A stretch of DNA of 64,000 nucleotides from Streptomyces sp. CG 926 (GTDB lineage: Bacteria; Actinomycetota; Actinomycetes; Streptomycetales; Streptomycetaceae): NCBI RefSeq assembly GCF_003148825.1, contig NZ_QGGZ01000005.1, positions 124,001-188,000 on the forward strand, in the 5' to 3' direction. Below are positions 43,878 to 52,546 of this stretch, piece by piece. The notes beneath the pieces are model-generated. The model was given only the letters and a program-made list of their open reading frames with translations. It was not told the DNA's origin and searched no databases. How positions within the stretch are numbered: position 1 is the stretch's first letter; each line of letters begins with the position of its first letter. The translations under genes were made by a program, and so were the position numbers.

Positions 43878-45506
43878 ATGAAACGTGAACGCGAACAGCC
43901 GGAGCGACCGGCCCCCGCGCCCCGGGCGCCCCTGACCCGGCCGCAGGACCGGAGCGGGTCCCCGGCGCCCGGGAGCCCCGCGCCCGGGCCGGGCGCGCTC
44001 GCCGCGCTGCAACGCACCGCGGGCAACGCGGCGGTGGCGCGGATGGTGCAGCGTTCCTCCGTGCACCGGGTACTCGATGCGCGCGGAGAGCCGCTGGAGC
44101 CCTCGCTCCGCGGCGAGATGGAGGCCCGGCTGGGCGCGGACTTCTCCGACGTGCGCATCCACACCGGCAGTACGGCCCAGCGGTCCGCCGCCGAGATCGG
44201 GGCCCGGGCCTACACCTCCGGCAACCATGTCGTGGTGGGCCGTGGCGGAGGGGACAAGCACACGCTCGCCCATGAACTCACCCACGTCATCCAGCAGCGC
44301 ACCGGCCCCGTGTCGGGCACCGACACCGGCGACGGCCTCAAGGTCAGCGACCCGTCCGACACGTTCGAACGTGCGGCCGAGGCCAACGCGGTCCGCGTGA
44401 TGCGGGGCACGGCACCGGCACCGGCTTCGGCACCGGCCGCAGAGCCGGCGCACGGCCCGCACGCCGCCCACGGCCCGCACACCGCCCACGCCGAGCACGG
44501 CGCGGACCCGGCCCACGCGCCCCGGCAGGGCGGCGAGGCAGCCGTCCAGCGTGCCCTGCCGATGGGGCTCGCGCCGAAGACCCCCGTCGTCAAGCACGAG
44601 GACGACGGCGACAGCACGAAGCGCTACGAGATCTCCAAATTCAATTTCGGGTCCTATCTGATCGCCGAGACGGACGACCCGCAGGCGAAGAAGCTCCGCG
44701 TGTCCCCCAGCGCCAAGGAATGGGGAACCGTCGAAGGGCGCGAGGAGTCCCGTAGGAACTACGAGGCCGCTCGCCGGCAGGAGACGGATCCGGCGGTCGT
44801 CGCCGCCGAGCAGAAGCGCAAGGACCTCGACCTCGGCGAGAACTACCTCAGCGCGGACTACCGCCGGATCAATCCCCTGCTGGCGGCCTTCGCGCAGGTC
44901 GGCTTCGCCCCCGACGAGATCGCGGACCCCGCCTTCTCCTACCGGTCGAAGGAGGACGCGGTCCTGCGGGCGTGGCGCGAGCTGGCCGTCGCACGCGGCT
45001 ATGCGGACGAGGCGGCCGCGGCGTCGTGGGACTCGGAGCACCTGCGGAACACCTACGAGATCTACGCCCGGATCAACGGCGTGTGGAGCGACTTCCCGGT
45101 CCCGTCCGCGAACGCGGACGGGAAGGTGATGCGCGGCGACAGCAAGCACCTGTACGAGTCGTTCGGCGGGATCCTGAGGCCCGATGAGCATCCGGACGGC
45201 GGCTACGTCACGGTCGGCAGGACGATCGTGTGGCCCGCGATCCTGTCGACCACCTTCGGCGATCCGCTGACCCACAGCTATGTGGCGGGAAAGGAGATCG
45301 TCTGGGAGTTCGGCCTGCCGGAGGGGCACAAGGGAAGGTCGCTCGGTGCGAACAACCAGTCCGAGCAGGAGATGACCTTCCCGCTCGGCACGAAGATCCG
45401 CGTCGACCGGATCCTGGTACGGACGGGTGAGCACCGGGAGGAACAGGCGGACAAGTTCGGCAAGAGCGCCGTCGTGGTCGTCTTCGCCGACATCCTGGAC
45501 GCGTGA
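43878..45506 (+). CDS. DUF4157 (eCIS core) protein with C-terminal ADP-ribosyltransferase-like domain
   Basis: A 542-residue protein. Residues about 70-140 form a DUF4157 domain (RLGADFSDVRIHTGSTAQR, AYTSGNHVVVG, and zinc-type HELTH at 132-136), the eCIS-associated targeting domain. A low-complexity His/Ala/Pro linker (about 177-215) follows. The C-terminal part holds an Arg in VMRGDS (R419), an STT triplet (457-459) and an ExE pair (E496, E498 in EQEMTFPLGTKIRV): the R-S-E order and spacing of mono-ADP-ribosyltransferase toxins. No structural CIS genes or immunity gene are nearby. It is likely an injected effector; the target is unknown. SD GGGAG precedes the ATG. Confidence 0.85.
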   Translation: MKREREQPERPAPAPRAPLTRPQDRSGSPAPGSPAPGPGALAALQRTAGNAAVARMVQRSSVHRVLDARGEPLEPSLRGEMEARLGADFSDVRIHTGSTAQRSAAEIGARAYTSGNHVVVGRGGGDKHTLAHELTHVIQQRTGPVSGTDTGDGLKVSDPSDTFERAAEANAVRVMRGTAPAPASAPAAEPAHGPHAAHGPHTAHAEHGADPAHAPRQGGEAAVQRALPMGLAPKTPVVKHEDDGDSTKRYEISKFNFGSYLIAETDDPQAKKLRVSPSAKEWGTVEGREESRRNYEAARRQETDPAVVAAEQKRKDLDLGENYLSADYRRINPLLAAFAQVGFAPDEIADPAFSYRSKEDAVLRAWRELAVARGYADEAAAASWDSEHLRNTYEIYARINGVWSDFPVPSANADGKVMRGDSKHLYESFGGILRPDEHPDGGYVTVGRTIVWPAILSTTFGDPLTHSYVAGKEIVWEFGLPEGHKGRSLGANNQSEQEMTFPLGTKIRVDRILVRTGEHREEQADKFGKSAVVVVFADILDA

Positions 45507-45552
45507 GCAGCCCGCGCCGGGGCGCCGGTTCGCCGTCCCGCCCCGTCCGCTC

Positions 45553-47994
45553 CTACACCTGGTCGTCCGCCAACTCCGCGACACCGGTGATCCGGTGCAG
45601 CGCGTACGTCCGTACCTCGTCCGCCGTGTGGTCGTACCCGGTGACGAAGCCGCCCTCCACCCGGACCGGCGCGATGACCCGCTGGCTCGCCGAGCCCTCC
45701 GCGTTCACGTAGCCGATCCACACCGCCGATCCGGTCAGCGCGGCCGCCTGCACCGTCGCCAGGGTCTCCGCCGCGCTCGTGCGCGGCAGTTCGCCCGGCA
45801 CCCCGGCCGGCGAGGTCACCGCCGGTTCCTTGCGCACCGCCGTCGCCGCCACGTCGCCCGCGCGGATCGCCCGCACGGCCGCCGCGAGCAGCGTGGCGTC
45901 CGGCACCGGCGGGCCCTCCGGCACCGGTACGGGTGCCGAGCGGGCCGGCGTGCGGTGCGCGTCGGCCCGCGCCACCAGCACGTCGCCGGTACGGGACTCC
46001 GCGGCCGGCGCGTACCCCATCGCCCGTAGCCCCTCCAGCAGGACGGTCGGATCCGCCTGCGCCGCCAGCACCGTCGGCGCGAGGCGGCGCAGCCCCAGCC
46101 CGGCCGAACGCTTGTCCGCCAGGATCTCGCCCAGCATCGCGTCGTCGTCGCAGCGCACGTACGAGGAGGCCGCGCCGACCCGCAGGTGCCCGTGCCGGCG
46201 GGCCACGTCGTCGATCAGGTAGGCCAGCGGCTGCGGCACCGGGGTACGGCTGTGCTCCTTGAGGAAGGCGTGCAGGTCGGCGGCGGCGTGCCCGGCGTCC
46301 AGGGCCCGGCGCACCGAGCCGGGCGTGAACCGGTACACCGTCGCCCCGCCCTTGGACTCCACGTCCGCGAGCACGGCCAGGGTGTCGCCCAGCGGGCGGC
46401 GCAGCGGACCCGGGGCCACCGCCGTCAGGTCGGCCTGCAACAGCACGTGGTCCACCGGCTCCGGCAACAGCGGGGCCAGCAGCGGCGCCGGGTCGCGGCC
46501 CTCCAGCAGGGCCCGGCCGGGCCCGGACAGGGCGCCCCGGCCGGTCACCCCCAGGACCTCGGCCTCGGCCAGCGTCCAGCGCGCGAGCCGCGCCCGCAGA
46601 TCGCTCGCCCCGCGTACGGGACGCTCCCAGGCGAGCCGCGCCAACAAGGTCTCCGGGTCGGGCGAGGCGCCCTCCGGCAGCTCACCGAGCAGTTCCAGCA
46701 CCCGCCGGCGCACCTCGGGGGCGGCGGAGCGGTCGAGTTCGGGGCCGAGCGCGGACAGCGTGCGCCCCTTGGTGTCCTGCTCGCCGACCAGCGGGGCCGT
46801 GCGGGTGGCCGCCAGCCAGGCGGTCGCGAGGTGCGACCAGCGCTCGGCGGGCGGCAGTTCGACCCAGTCGTCGAAGGCCGGGGTGGGCGCGTATCTCTCG
46901 TCCGCCTCCCCGTCACCGGCCAGCAGCCCGGCCGCGTAGGCCAGTTCGGCCCAGAAGGCCGCCTGCTGCTCGGTCGTGTCCAGCAGGGCCGCGGTCCGCT
47001 TCAGGTCCCGTACGGAGAGCCCGCCCGCCCGCAGCACCGGCGGACCGGCGTGCTCCCAGGACTTCACCAGCTCCTCGACGGTGGCCGGCGCGGCCAGCGC
47101 CTGCCCGGCGGCGTTCGCGTCCACAAGCTGTGGACGGTGCTCGCGCAGCGCGGGCACGGGCGGCGCCACCGGCGCGGTGTCCCGGTGCGCGAGCCCGCCG
47201 CGCAGGTGCAGTGCCACCTCGCGGGGCAGCACCACGGTCCGGGCCGTCGCGGGCAGCAGCAGCCCCCGGTCGCGCAGCCAGCGCACCGGCGGCGTCGGAT
47301 TCGGGGTCACCTCCCCGTACGGCGGCCCCCACACGAGCCGGCCCAGCACCTGATGGGCCTCCGCCGGAGCCTCGTCCAGCAACGCCGACATCCGCTCCGG
47401 GTCGGTGAACAGCCCGGTCAGCGCCGTCACCGCGGACACCGGGTCATGGGTGGCGGGCAGCCCGACGGCCGCCACGATCTCCTGCACCCGGGTCGGCGAC
47501 ATCCCGGCGGTGGCCTCGGCGACGGTGGGACCCAGCCCGGTGGGGGAGGGGCGGGAGGCGGAGGGGGCGAGCAGCTCGCGGGCCGTGCGGACCAGCCGCA
47601 GCCGGTCCTCGTCGCCCCACAGCAGGGCCTGGTCGCGCAGGGTGGCCACGGCTTCGGGGAGCGCGGCGCGGGCCCGTTCGTCCTCACCACCCGTCAGCAG
47701 CCCCTCCAGCACCGGGTACGGGCACGGGTCCGGGCCCACCGCGAGCGCCTCGGCGGTCTGCAGGGCGAACCGGTCCAGCCGGTCCAAGGCGCGCACCACC
47801 GAGGCCCGGGTACCCGCCCGGGTGGCCAGCTGCGTCACATCGCCCGGCACCGGGCCGAGCAGGTCCGGGCGGGCGCGCAACAGGGCCGCGAGCGCCGCGT
47901 CGTCACGGGCGCGCAGCGCCTCGGCGAGTGAGCGCGGGGAGCTTCCCGCCGGGCTCCCGCCGGCGGATCCCGCCGCAGTGCTTGCCTCGGGCAC
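45553..47994 (-). CDS. Helicase-associated/WYL-domain protein
   Basis: An 813-residue protein of the actinobacterial helicase C-terminal-associated family (long helical repeats, then a domain with YLIDDVARRHGHLRVG and a C-terminal WYL-like fold, AVWIGYVNAEGSASQRVI and YALHRITGV). It lacks Walker motifs. Its homologues co-occur with bacterial XPB, and the XPB gene lies 5 kb away, so a joint role in DNA repair is likely. The GTG at 47994 has a clear AGGAGG upstream; the longer frame from 48039 is not needed. Confidence 0.85.
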   Translation of the reverse strand: MPEASTAAGSAGGSPAGSSPRSLAEALRARDDAALAALLRARPDLLGPVPGDVTQLATRAGTRASVVRALDRLDRFALQTAEALAVGPDPCPYPVLEGLLTGGEDERARAALPEAVATLRDQALLWGDEDRLRLVRTARELLAPSASRPSPTGLGPTVAEATAGMSPTRVQEIVAAVGLPATHDPVSAVTALTGLFTDPERMSALLDEAPAEAHQVLGRLVWGPPYGEVTPNPTPPVRWLRDRGLLLPATARTVVLPREVALHLRGGLAHRDTAPVAPPVPALREHRPQLVDANAAGQALAAPATVEELVKSWEHAGPPVLRAGGLSVRDLKRTAALLDTTEQQAAFWAELAYAAGLLAGDGEADERYAPTPAFDDWVELPPAERWSHLATAWLAATRTAPLVGEQDTKGRTLSALGPELDRSAAPEVRRRVLELLGELPEGASPDPETLLARLAWERPVRGASDLRARLARWTLAEAEVLGVTGRGALSGPGRALLEGRDPAPLLAPLLPEPVDHVLLQADLTAVAPGPLRRPLGDTLAVLADVESKGGATVYRFTPGSVRRALDAGHAAADLHAFLKEHSRTPVPQPLAYLIDDVARRHGHLRVGAASSYVRCDDDAMLGEILADKRSAGLGLRRLAPTVLAAQADPTVLLEGLRAMGYAPAAESRTGDVLVARADAHRTPARSAPVPVPEGPPVPDATLLAAAVRAIRAGDVAATAVRKEPAVTSPAGVPGELPRTSAAETLATVQAAALTGSAVWIGYVNAEGSASQRVIAPVRVEGGFVTGYDHTADEVRTYALHRITGVAELADDQV

Positions 47995-48125
47995 AGTCGC
48001 CTCCTGGTCGCGTCGGCCGGTCAGTCGGCCGGTCCCCATCCGGTCAACGGTATCCGCTGCGCCCGCAGCAGCTCCACGGGCGCACGCGCTACCTTCGGGA
48101 CAGGCGGTAAGGGAGGAGCCTGGGC

Positions 48126-49160
48126 GTGGGGATCGAAAGCGACCATCTGGTCTACGAATATCTGAGCCGCGTCGGGGACTTGGCGCAACAGCGGCAGCTG
48201 TCCTCCGGCGACCGGATGCGGTTGGTGTCGGGGCTGCGGGACGAGATCGACCGTCGGCGCGCCAAGTACGACCCGGACACCCCGGCCGCCGTACGCCGCA
48301 TCCTGGAGCGGATCGGCACGCCGGAGGAGGTCCTGGACACCCTCGGCACCCTCGGCGCCGCCGGGTCCCGGCACGGCGCGGCCCCGACCCCGACCCCGGC
48401 CCCGGCGGCGCCCGCCGACCCCGGCCTGTCGGTCCCCGTCCAGCGGGGTCCGGGCCGCCTGCGCGGCCGGACCACGCCCCCGGTGCGCGCCGCGGAACCG
48501 GAGAACGTGCCGCCGCACCTGGCCGGCCTGGACGACCTCGGCCCCTCCGGCGGGGCCGAGCCCGACTGGTGGCGGATGAGCCCGGGGACGCACGGGGCGG
48601 GCCCCCAGGTCGAGGGCTTCGCGGGCGGCATCGAGATCCCGGACCTGTTCAAGGAAGGCCTGGAGGAGGAGTCGGCGGAGGCCGGCAAGGGCGGGTCGGC
48701 TCCGCCCGCGGCGGACGAGAAGGGCGCGCAGAGCCTCGTACGGTTCCTGCGCGAGCGGCGGCGCGCCAAGAAGGAGGCGGCGGCAGCCGCCCCCGGAGCC
48801 GAGGCCGCCGTGGCCGTGGCGGGTCGGCCGCGGCCGAACGCCTTCCTGCTGCTGGCCGCGGCCGTACTCGTGGTCGGCGTGCTCACCGGCTACTGGCTGC
48901 TGCTCGTGGTGGGCTGGCTCCTTCCGTACGCCTCGCGCGTGCTGGGGCCCACCGAGCGGAAGTGGGCCGTCTTCGGCCCGCCCGGCGCGGTGCTGGCGGG
49001 GGCGGTGCTGTGGGTGTGGGGCCGGATGAACGGCAAGTGGGGTGAGACCCTGGCCGACGACCAGCTGAGCGGGGCGCTGCACGGGATGTGGCCGTGGGTG
49101 CTGCGGGGCGCGGCGCTGGCCTCTGCCGGGTACCTGGTGTGGCGGGCGCGACGTCGGTAG
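48126..49160 (+). CDS. Hypothetical membrane protein
   Basis: A 344-residue protein: a cytoplasmic N-terminal helical domain (about 1-75; YEYLSRVGDLAQQ, LRDEIDRRRAKYDPD, RILERIGTPEEVLDTLG), a long disordered Pro/Ala/Gly linker, and three or four C-terminal membrane helices (about 238-344). The N-terminal part resembles HAAS-type or sigma-factor-associated helical domains in permease accessory proteins. The function is unknown. The start GTG has GGAGG upstream. Confidence 0.7.
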   Translation: MGIESDHLVYEYLSRVGDLAQQRQLSSGDRMRLVSGLRDEIDRRRAKYDPDTPAAVRRILERIGTPEEVLDTLGTLGAAGSRHGAAPTPTPAPAAPADPGLSVPVQRGPGRLRGRTTPPVRAAEPENVPPHLAGLDDLGPSGGAEPDWWRMSPGTHGAGPQVEGFAGGIEIPDLFKEGLEEESAEAGKGGSAPPAADEKGAQSLVRFLRERRRAKKEAAAAAPGAEAAVAVAGRPRPNAFLLLAAAVLVVGVLTGYWLLLVVGWLLPYASRVLGPTERKWAVFGPPGAVLAGAVLWVWGRMNGKWGETLADDQLSGALHGMWPWVLRGAALASAGYLVWRARRR

Positions 49161-49177
49161 CCGAGTGCGGCGCCGTT

Positions 49178-49345
49178 GCCGGGGGCGCTGCCCCCGGACC
49201 CCCCGCGCCTCAAACGCCGGCGGGGCTGAAAGAGCGCCTCAAACGCCGGCGGGGCTGAGAGAGCGCCTCGAACGCCGGCGGGGCTGAGAGAGCGCCTCGA
49301 ACGCCGGCGGGGCTGAGAGAGCGCCTCGAACGCCGGCGGGCCGAA
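49178..49345. repeat. Dispersed repeat expanded into a 29-bp tandem array
   Basis: After a GCCGTTGCCGGGGGCGCTGCCCCCGG-type head, a 29-bp unit (GCGCCTCGAACGCCGGCGG plus GGCTGAGAGA) occurs five times, with starts at 49205, 49234, 49263, 49292 and 49321. Early copies have CTCAAAC instead of CTCGAAC. There are no spacers, so it is not a CRISPR. It lies between two plus-strand genes. Confidence 0.85.
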
Positions 49346-49437
49346 AGAGCGGGCGTTCTCCTGATGTAGGCCCGCAGGTCGGCCCGTGGCCGGCCCTCGG
49401 TCGGTCTGCCGTCCGGCCGCCTCGGCACAATGGGGGC

Positions 49438-50055
49438 ATGAACCTCACCGTCGGCTTCGACCTCGACATGACCCTCATCGACTCGCGCCCGGGTATCAAG
49501 GCCACCTACCAGGCCCTCGCCGCCGAGACGGGAACCTTCATCGATGCCGACGAGGCGGTCACCAGGCTGGGCCCGCCGCTGGAGGAGGAGCTCGCGCACT
49601 GGTTCCCCGAGGCCGAGATCCCGGCCATGACCGACCGCTACCGGGAGATCTACCCCACGTACGCCATCGCGCCCACCCCGGCGATGCCGGGCGCCCGTGA
49701 GGCGATCGAAGCCGTCCAGGCCCTGGGCGGCCGCGCGATCGTGGTCACCGCCAAGCACGAGCCCAACGCCCGCCTGCACCTGTCGCACCTCGGCATCGAG
49801 GCCGACGCGGTCGTCGGCTGGCTCTGGGCGGAGGCCAAGGCCGGTGCGCTGCGCGAGTACGGGGCGCAGGTCTACGTCGGCGACCACGTCGGCGACGTAC
49901 GCGGCGCCCGGACCGCCGGCGCGCTGTCCGTGGTGGTGCCGACCGGCCCGTGCCCCGAGGAGGAACTGCGCGAGGCGGGCGCCGACGTGGTCCTGCCCGA
50001 CCTCACCGCACTGCCGCAGTGGCTCGCCGGGTACCTCGCCGCGCAGCCCGTCTAG
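49438..50055 (+). CDS. HAD-family phosphatase (phosphoglycolate phosphatase-like)
   Basis: A 205-residue haloacid dehalogenase-type hydrolase. Motif I is DLDMT (D8, D10), motif II is VVTAK (near 101), and the Mg-binding motif is YVGDHVGD (near 147). It probably dephosphorylates a small phosphometabolite such as phosphoglycolate; the substrate cannot be assigned. The start is the ATG at 49438 after a tandem repeat array. Confidence 0.88.
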   Translation: MNLTVGFDLDMTLIDSRPGIKATYQALAAETGTFIDADEAVTRLGPPLEEELAHWFPEAEIPAMTDRYREIYPTYAIAPTPAMPGAREAIEAVQALGGRAIVVTAKHEPNARLHLSHLGIEADAVVGWLWAEAKAGALREYGAQVYVGDHVGDVRGARTAGALSVVVPTGPCPEEELREAGADVVLPDLTALPQWLAGYLAAQPV

Positions 50056-50068
50056 GCGGCGGCACGGC

Positions 50069-50320
50069 CTAGGCCTGCGAGGCCCGGGCCGCCCTGCGCT
50101 GCGCCGCGGCCGAGCGGAGCACGCCCGCCGCGGAGATGGCGAAGCCCACGCCCATGAGCATGCACACCGCCCATGCGTACGGCGGGAACGGGTCGACGTC
50201 GAGGAAGAGCGGAGCCATGGTCGCCAGCGTGGCCACGGCCCCGGCGATGAACACGATGCCGCCGGCCTTGACGAGTCCGTCACCGGGCCGCGCTTCGTCG
50301 GAATGAGGAGTAACAGTCAC
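50069..50320 (-). CDS. Small two-helix membrane protein
   Basis: An 83-residue protein with two membrane helices (about 19-38 and 48-68) and a short charged tail (RSAAAQRRAARASQA). It starts with GTG. It is widely kept in Streptomyces-type genomes but has no assigned function. It is convergent with the HAD phosphatase and divergent from the cold-shock gene. Confidence 0.75.
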   Translation of the reverse strand: MTVTPHSDEARPGDGLVKAGGIVFIAGAVATLATMAPLFLDVDPFPPYAWAVCMLMGVGFAISAAGVLRSAAAQRRAARASQA

Positions 50321-50498
50321 CTCACCAGGGTAGTTGCCTGGCCGAAGGCAGCCGACGGCGAAGGACCGGGGAACGTCTTGTCACCCGGCCCCTGACCATT
50401 AGCCTTGAGGTGGCGGGTCACACATGGCCCGCTGCGCTGTTGTCCGGAGCCGTTCACGGCCCTTCGGACCCCGACGAGCACAAGGACAGAGGACGGAC

Positions 50499-50882
50499 GT
50501 GCCTACCGGCAAGGTCAAGTGGTTCAACAGTGAGAAGGGCTTCGGCTTTCTCTCCCGTGACGACGGCGGCGACGTCTTCGTCCACTCGTCGGTGCTCCCT
50601 GCCGGGGTGGACGCTCTCAAGCCCGGCCAGCGCGTCGAGTTCGGTGTCGTCGCGGGCCAGCGCGGTGACCAGGCGCTTTCTGTGACGGTACTCGACCCGG
50701 CACCCTCCGTCGCGGCGGCGCAGCGGCGCAAGCCCGACGAGCTCGCCTCGATCGTGCAGGACCTCACGACCCTGCTGGAGAACATCACTCCGATGCTGGA
50801 GCGCGGCCGCTACCCCGACAAGGTGCACGGCACGAAGATCGCCGGACTGCTGCGCGCGGTGGCCGACCAGCTCGACGTCTGA
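50499..50882 (+). CDS. Cold-shock domain protein with C-terminal extension
   Basis: A 127-residue protein: a cold-shock domain (about 3-66; GKVKWFNSEKGFGFL and DVFVHSSVL, i.e. RNP1 and RNP2 motifs) followed by a 60-residue helical extension (KPDELASIVQDLTTLLENI). Standard CspA-type proteins are about 67 residues. It binds single-stranded nucleic acid; the extension may mediate oligomerisation or partner binding. The GTG start has GAGGAC upstream. A strong GNRA-capped terminator follows. Confidence 0.93.
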   Translation: MPTGKVKWFNSEKGFGFLSRDDGGDVFVHSSVLPAGVDALKPGQRVEFGVVAGQRGDQALSVTVLDPAPSVAAAQRRKPDELASIVQDLTTLLENITPMLERGRYPDKVHGTKIAGLLRAVADQLDV

Positions 50883-50900
50883 GCCTCACCGGCACGCGTC

Positions 50901-50946
50901 CACGACCGCGCCCCGCCACTCGCAAGAGCGGCGGGGCGCGGTCGTG
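50901..50946. terminator. Bidirectional terminator with GCAA tetraloop
   Basis: A perfect 17-bp stem (CACGACCGCGCCCCGCC, 50901-50917, with its complement at 50930-50946), then an inner CTC/GAG stem closed by a GCAA tetraloop. It lies between the convergent cold-shock and mqnD genes. Confidence 0.9.
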
Positions 50947-50957
50947 CGTGCGGGGCA

Positions 50958-51821
50958 TCAGCCCCGCGGGAAGTCCAGCGAGCCGGGCGCGATGGCCGGT
51001 ACCAGTCCCTCGGCCGCCGCCCGGGTGAGCAGCCCGCGCACCGCCGCGTAGCCGGAGTCGCCGAGGTCGGCGGTGAACTCGTTGACGTAGAGCCCGATGT
51101 GCTGGTCGGCGACGGCCGGGTCCAGCTCCTGGGCGTGCGCGCGGACGTACGGGCGGGAGGCCTCCGGGTCGTCCCAGGCCATCCGGACCGACGTACGGGC
51201 CGACTCGGCCAGCGCGCGCAGCCGCTCCGCGCCCAGCGAGCGCCGGGCGATGATCGCGCCGAGCGGGATCGGCAGGCCGGTCGTGGACTCCCAGTGCTCA
51301 CCCATGTCGGCCAGGCAGTGCAGCCCGTAGTCCTGATAGGTGAACCGGGCCTCGTGGATCACCAGACCGGCGTCCACCCGCCCGTCGCGGACCGCCGGCA
51401 TGATCTCGTGGAACGGCAGGACGACGACCTTGCCGACGCCCTCCGGCAGCACGTCCGCCGCCCACAGCCGGAACAGCAGGTAGGCGGTGGAGCGTTCGCT
51501 CGGCACCGCGACCGTCCTCCCCGTCAGGTCGAGCCCCGGCTCGCGGGTCAGGACCAGCGGGCCGCAGCCGCGCCCCAGCGCCCCGCCGCAGGGCAGCAGC
51601 GCGTACTCCTCCAGCACCCACGGCAGCACGGCGTACGACACCTTCAGCACGTCCAGCTCACCGCGCTCGGCCATGCCGTTGGTGAGGTCGATGTCCGCGA
51701 AGGTGACGTCGAGGGCGGGCGCGCCCGGGACCCGACCGTGCGCCCACGCGTCGAAGACGAACGTGTCGTTCGGGCAGGGCGAATAGGCGATCCTCAGCGG
51801 TTCACCGGTGGTCGTGCTCAT
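50958..51821 (-). CDS. mqnD: 1,4-dihydroxy-6-naphthoate synthase
   Basis: A 287-residue MqnD of the futalosine menaquinone pathway. It converts cyclic dehypoxanthine futalosine to 1,4-dihydroxy-6-naphthoate. Family motifs: SPCPNDTFVFDAW near the start, DVLKVSYAV, PSERSTAYLLF, and LPIPLGAIIAR. Its start overlaps the upstream mqnB by 20 bp, so the two are coupled. In S. coelicolor the homologues are the adjacent pair SCO4326-SCO4327. The first pathway gene mqnA and mqnC are not in this window. Confidence 0.96.
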   Translation of the reverse strand: MSTTTGEPLRIAYSPCPNDTFVFDAWAHGRVPGAPALDVTFADIDLTNGMAERGELDVLKVSYAVLPWVLEEYALLPCGGALGRGCGPLVLTREPGLDLTGRTVAVPSERSTAYLLFRLWAADVLPEGVGKVVVLPFHEIMPAVRDGRVDAGLVIHEARFTYQDYGLHCLADMGEHWESTTGLPIPLGAIIARRSLGAERLRALAESARTSVRMAWDDPEASRPYVRAHAQELDPAVADQHIGLYVNEFTADLGDSGYAAVRGLLTRAAAEGLVPAIAPGSLDFPRG

Positions 51822-52533
51822 GGCGTTCTCCCCAGTTCGCGAGTACGGGCCCCAGCACGCGGAAGCCGTCGGCGAGCGCGGTGAGCGCCTCCCCGATCCG
51901 CCAGGCGGCACGGTCACGAGGGCCCACGGCGTTGGACACGGCGCGGATCTCCAGTACGGGCAGCCCGTGCGCGGCGGCCGCCTCCGCGACCCCGAACCCC
52001 TCCATGGCCTCGGCCCCGGCCATCGGGTGCCGGGCGGCGAGCGCGGCGGCCCGGGCGGCGGTCCCGGTCACGGTGGAGACGGTCAGCACGGGCGCGAGCA
52101 GCGCCCCGGTCGCCTCGGCGGCGCGCGCGGCGAGCTCGGCGGGCGGCAGGTGCACGCTGTGCCCGAAGCCGAGCTCCGTCACGTCGAGGAAGCCGTCGGG
52201 GGTCTCGGCCCCCAGATCGGCGGCGACGATCGCGTCGGCGACCACGAGGGAACCGAGCGGGGCGGCGGGCGCGAACCCGCCGCCGATACCGGCACAGACG
52301 ACGAGCGCGTAGTCGGCGAGGGCCAGGGCGGTGGCGGTCCCGGCGGCGGCCGCCGCCGGACCGACGCCCCCGACGAGCACGTCGAAGGCGATGCCCGGAA
52401 GGTCCCGGCGGTCGATGAGGTAACTGCCGGGCAGCGTGCGCGGTTCAGGACCGAAGGCATCCGGATGAGGGGTCAGCCCGGTGGTGACGGAGTCTGCCTC
52501 CGCCGCCACCGCGGTCACGACGAGCGCGCGCAC
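51802..52533 (-). CDS. mqnB: Futalosine hydrolase
   Basis: A 243-residue MTAN-type nucleoside hydrolase matching futalosine hydrolase MqnB: VVTAVAAEADSV at the start, VVCAGIGGGFAPAAPLGSLVVAD in the middle (written here in part), and EAMEGFGVAEAA with active-site Glu. It releases hypoxanthine from futalosine to give dehypoxanthine futalosine. The start is GTG at 52531-52533. It is 14 bp downstream of the DUF2771 lipoprotein gene and overlaps mqnD. Confidence 0.94.
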   Translation of the reverse strand: MRALVVTAVAAEADSVTTGLTPHPDAFGPEPRTLPGSYLIDRRDLPGIAFDVLVGGVGPAAAAAGTATALALADYALVVCAGIGGGFAPAAPLGSLVVADAIVAADLGAETPDGFLDVTELGFGHSVHLPPAELAARAAEATGALLAPVLTVSTVTGTAARAAALAARHPMAGAEAMEGFGVAEAAAAHGLPVLEIRAVSNAVGPRDRAAWRIGEALTALADGFRVLGPVLANWGERHEHDHR

Positions 52534-52546
52534 CTCTGCCGCCCGG

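Noticed and set aside
49205..49345. Possible CRISPR-like array
   Set aside because: The 29-bp units are directly adjacent with no spacers and belong to the dispersed repeat family.
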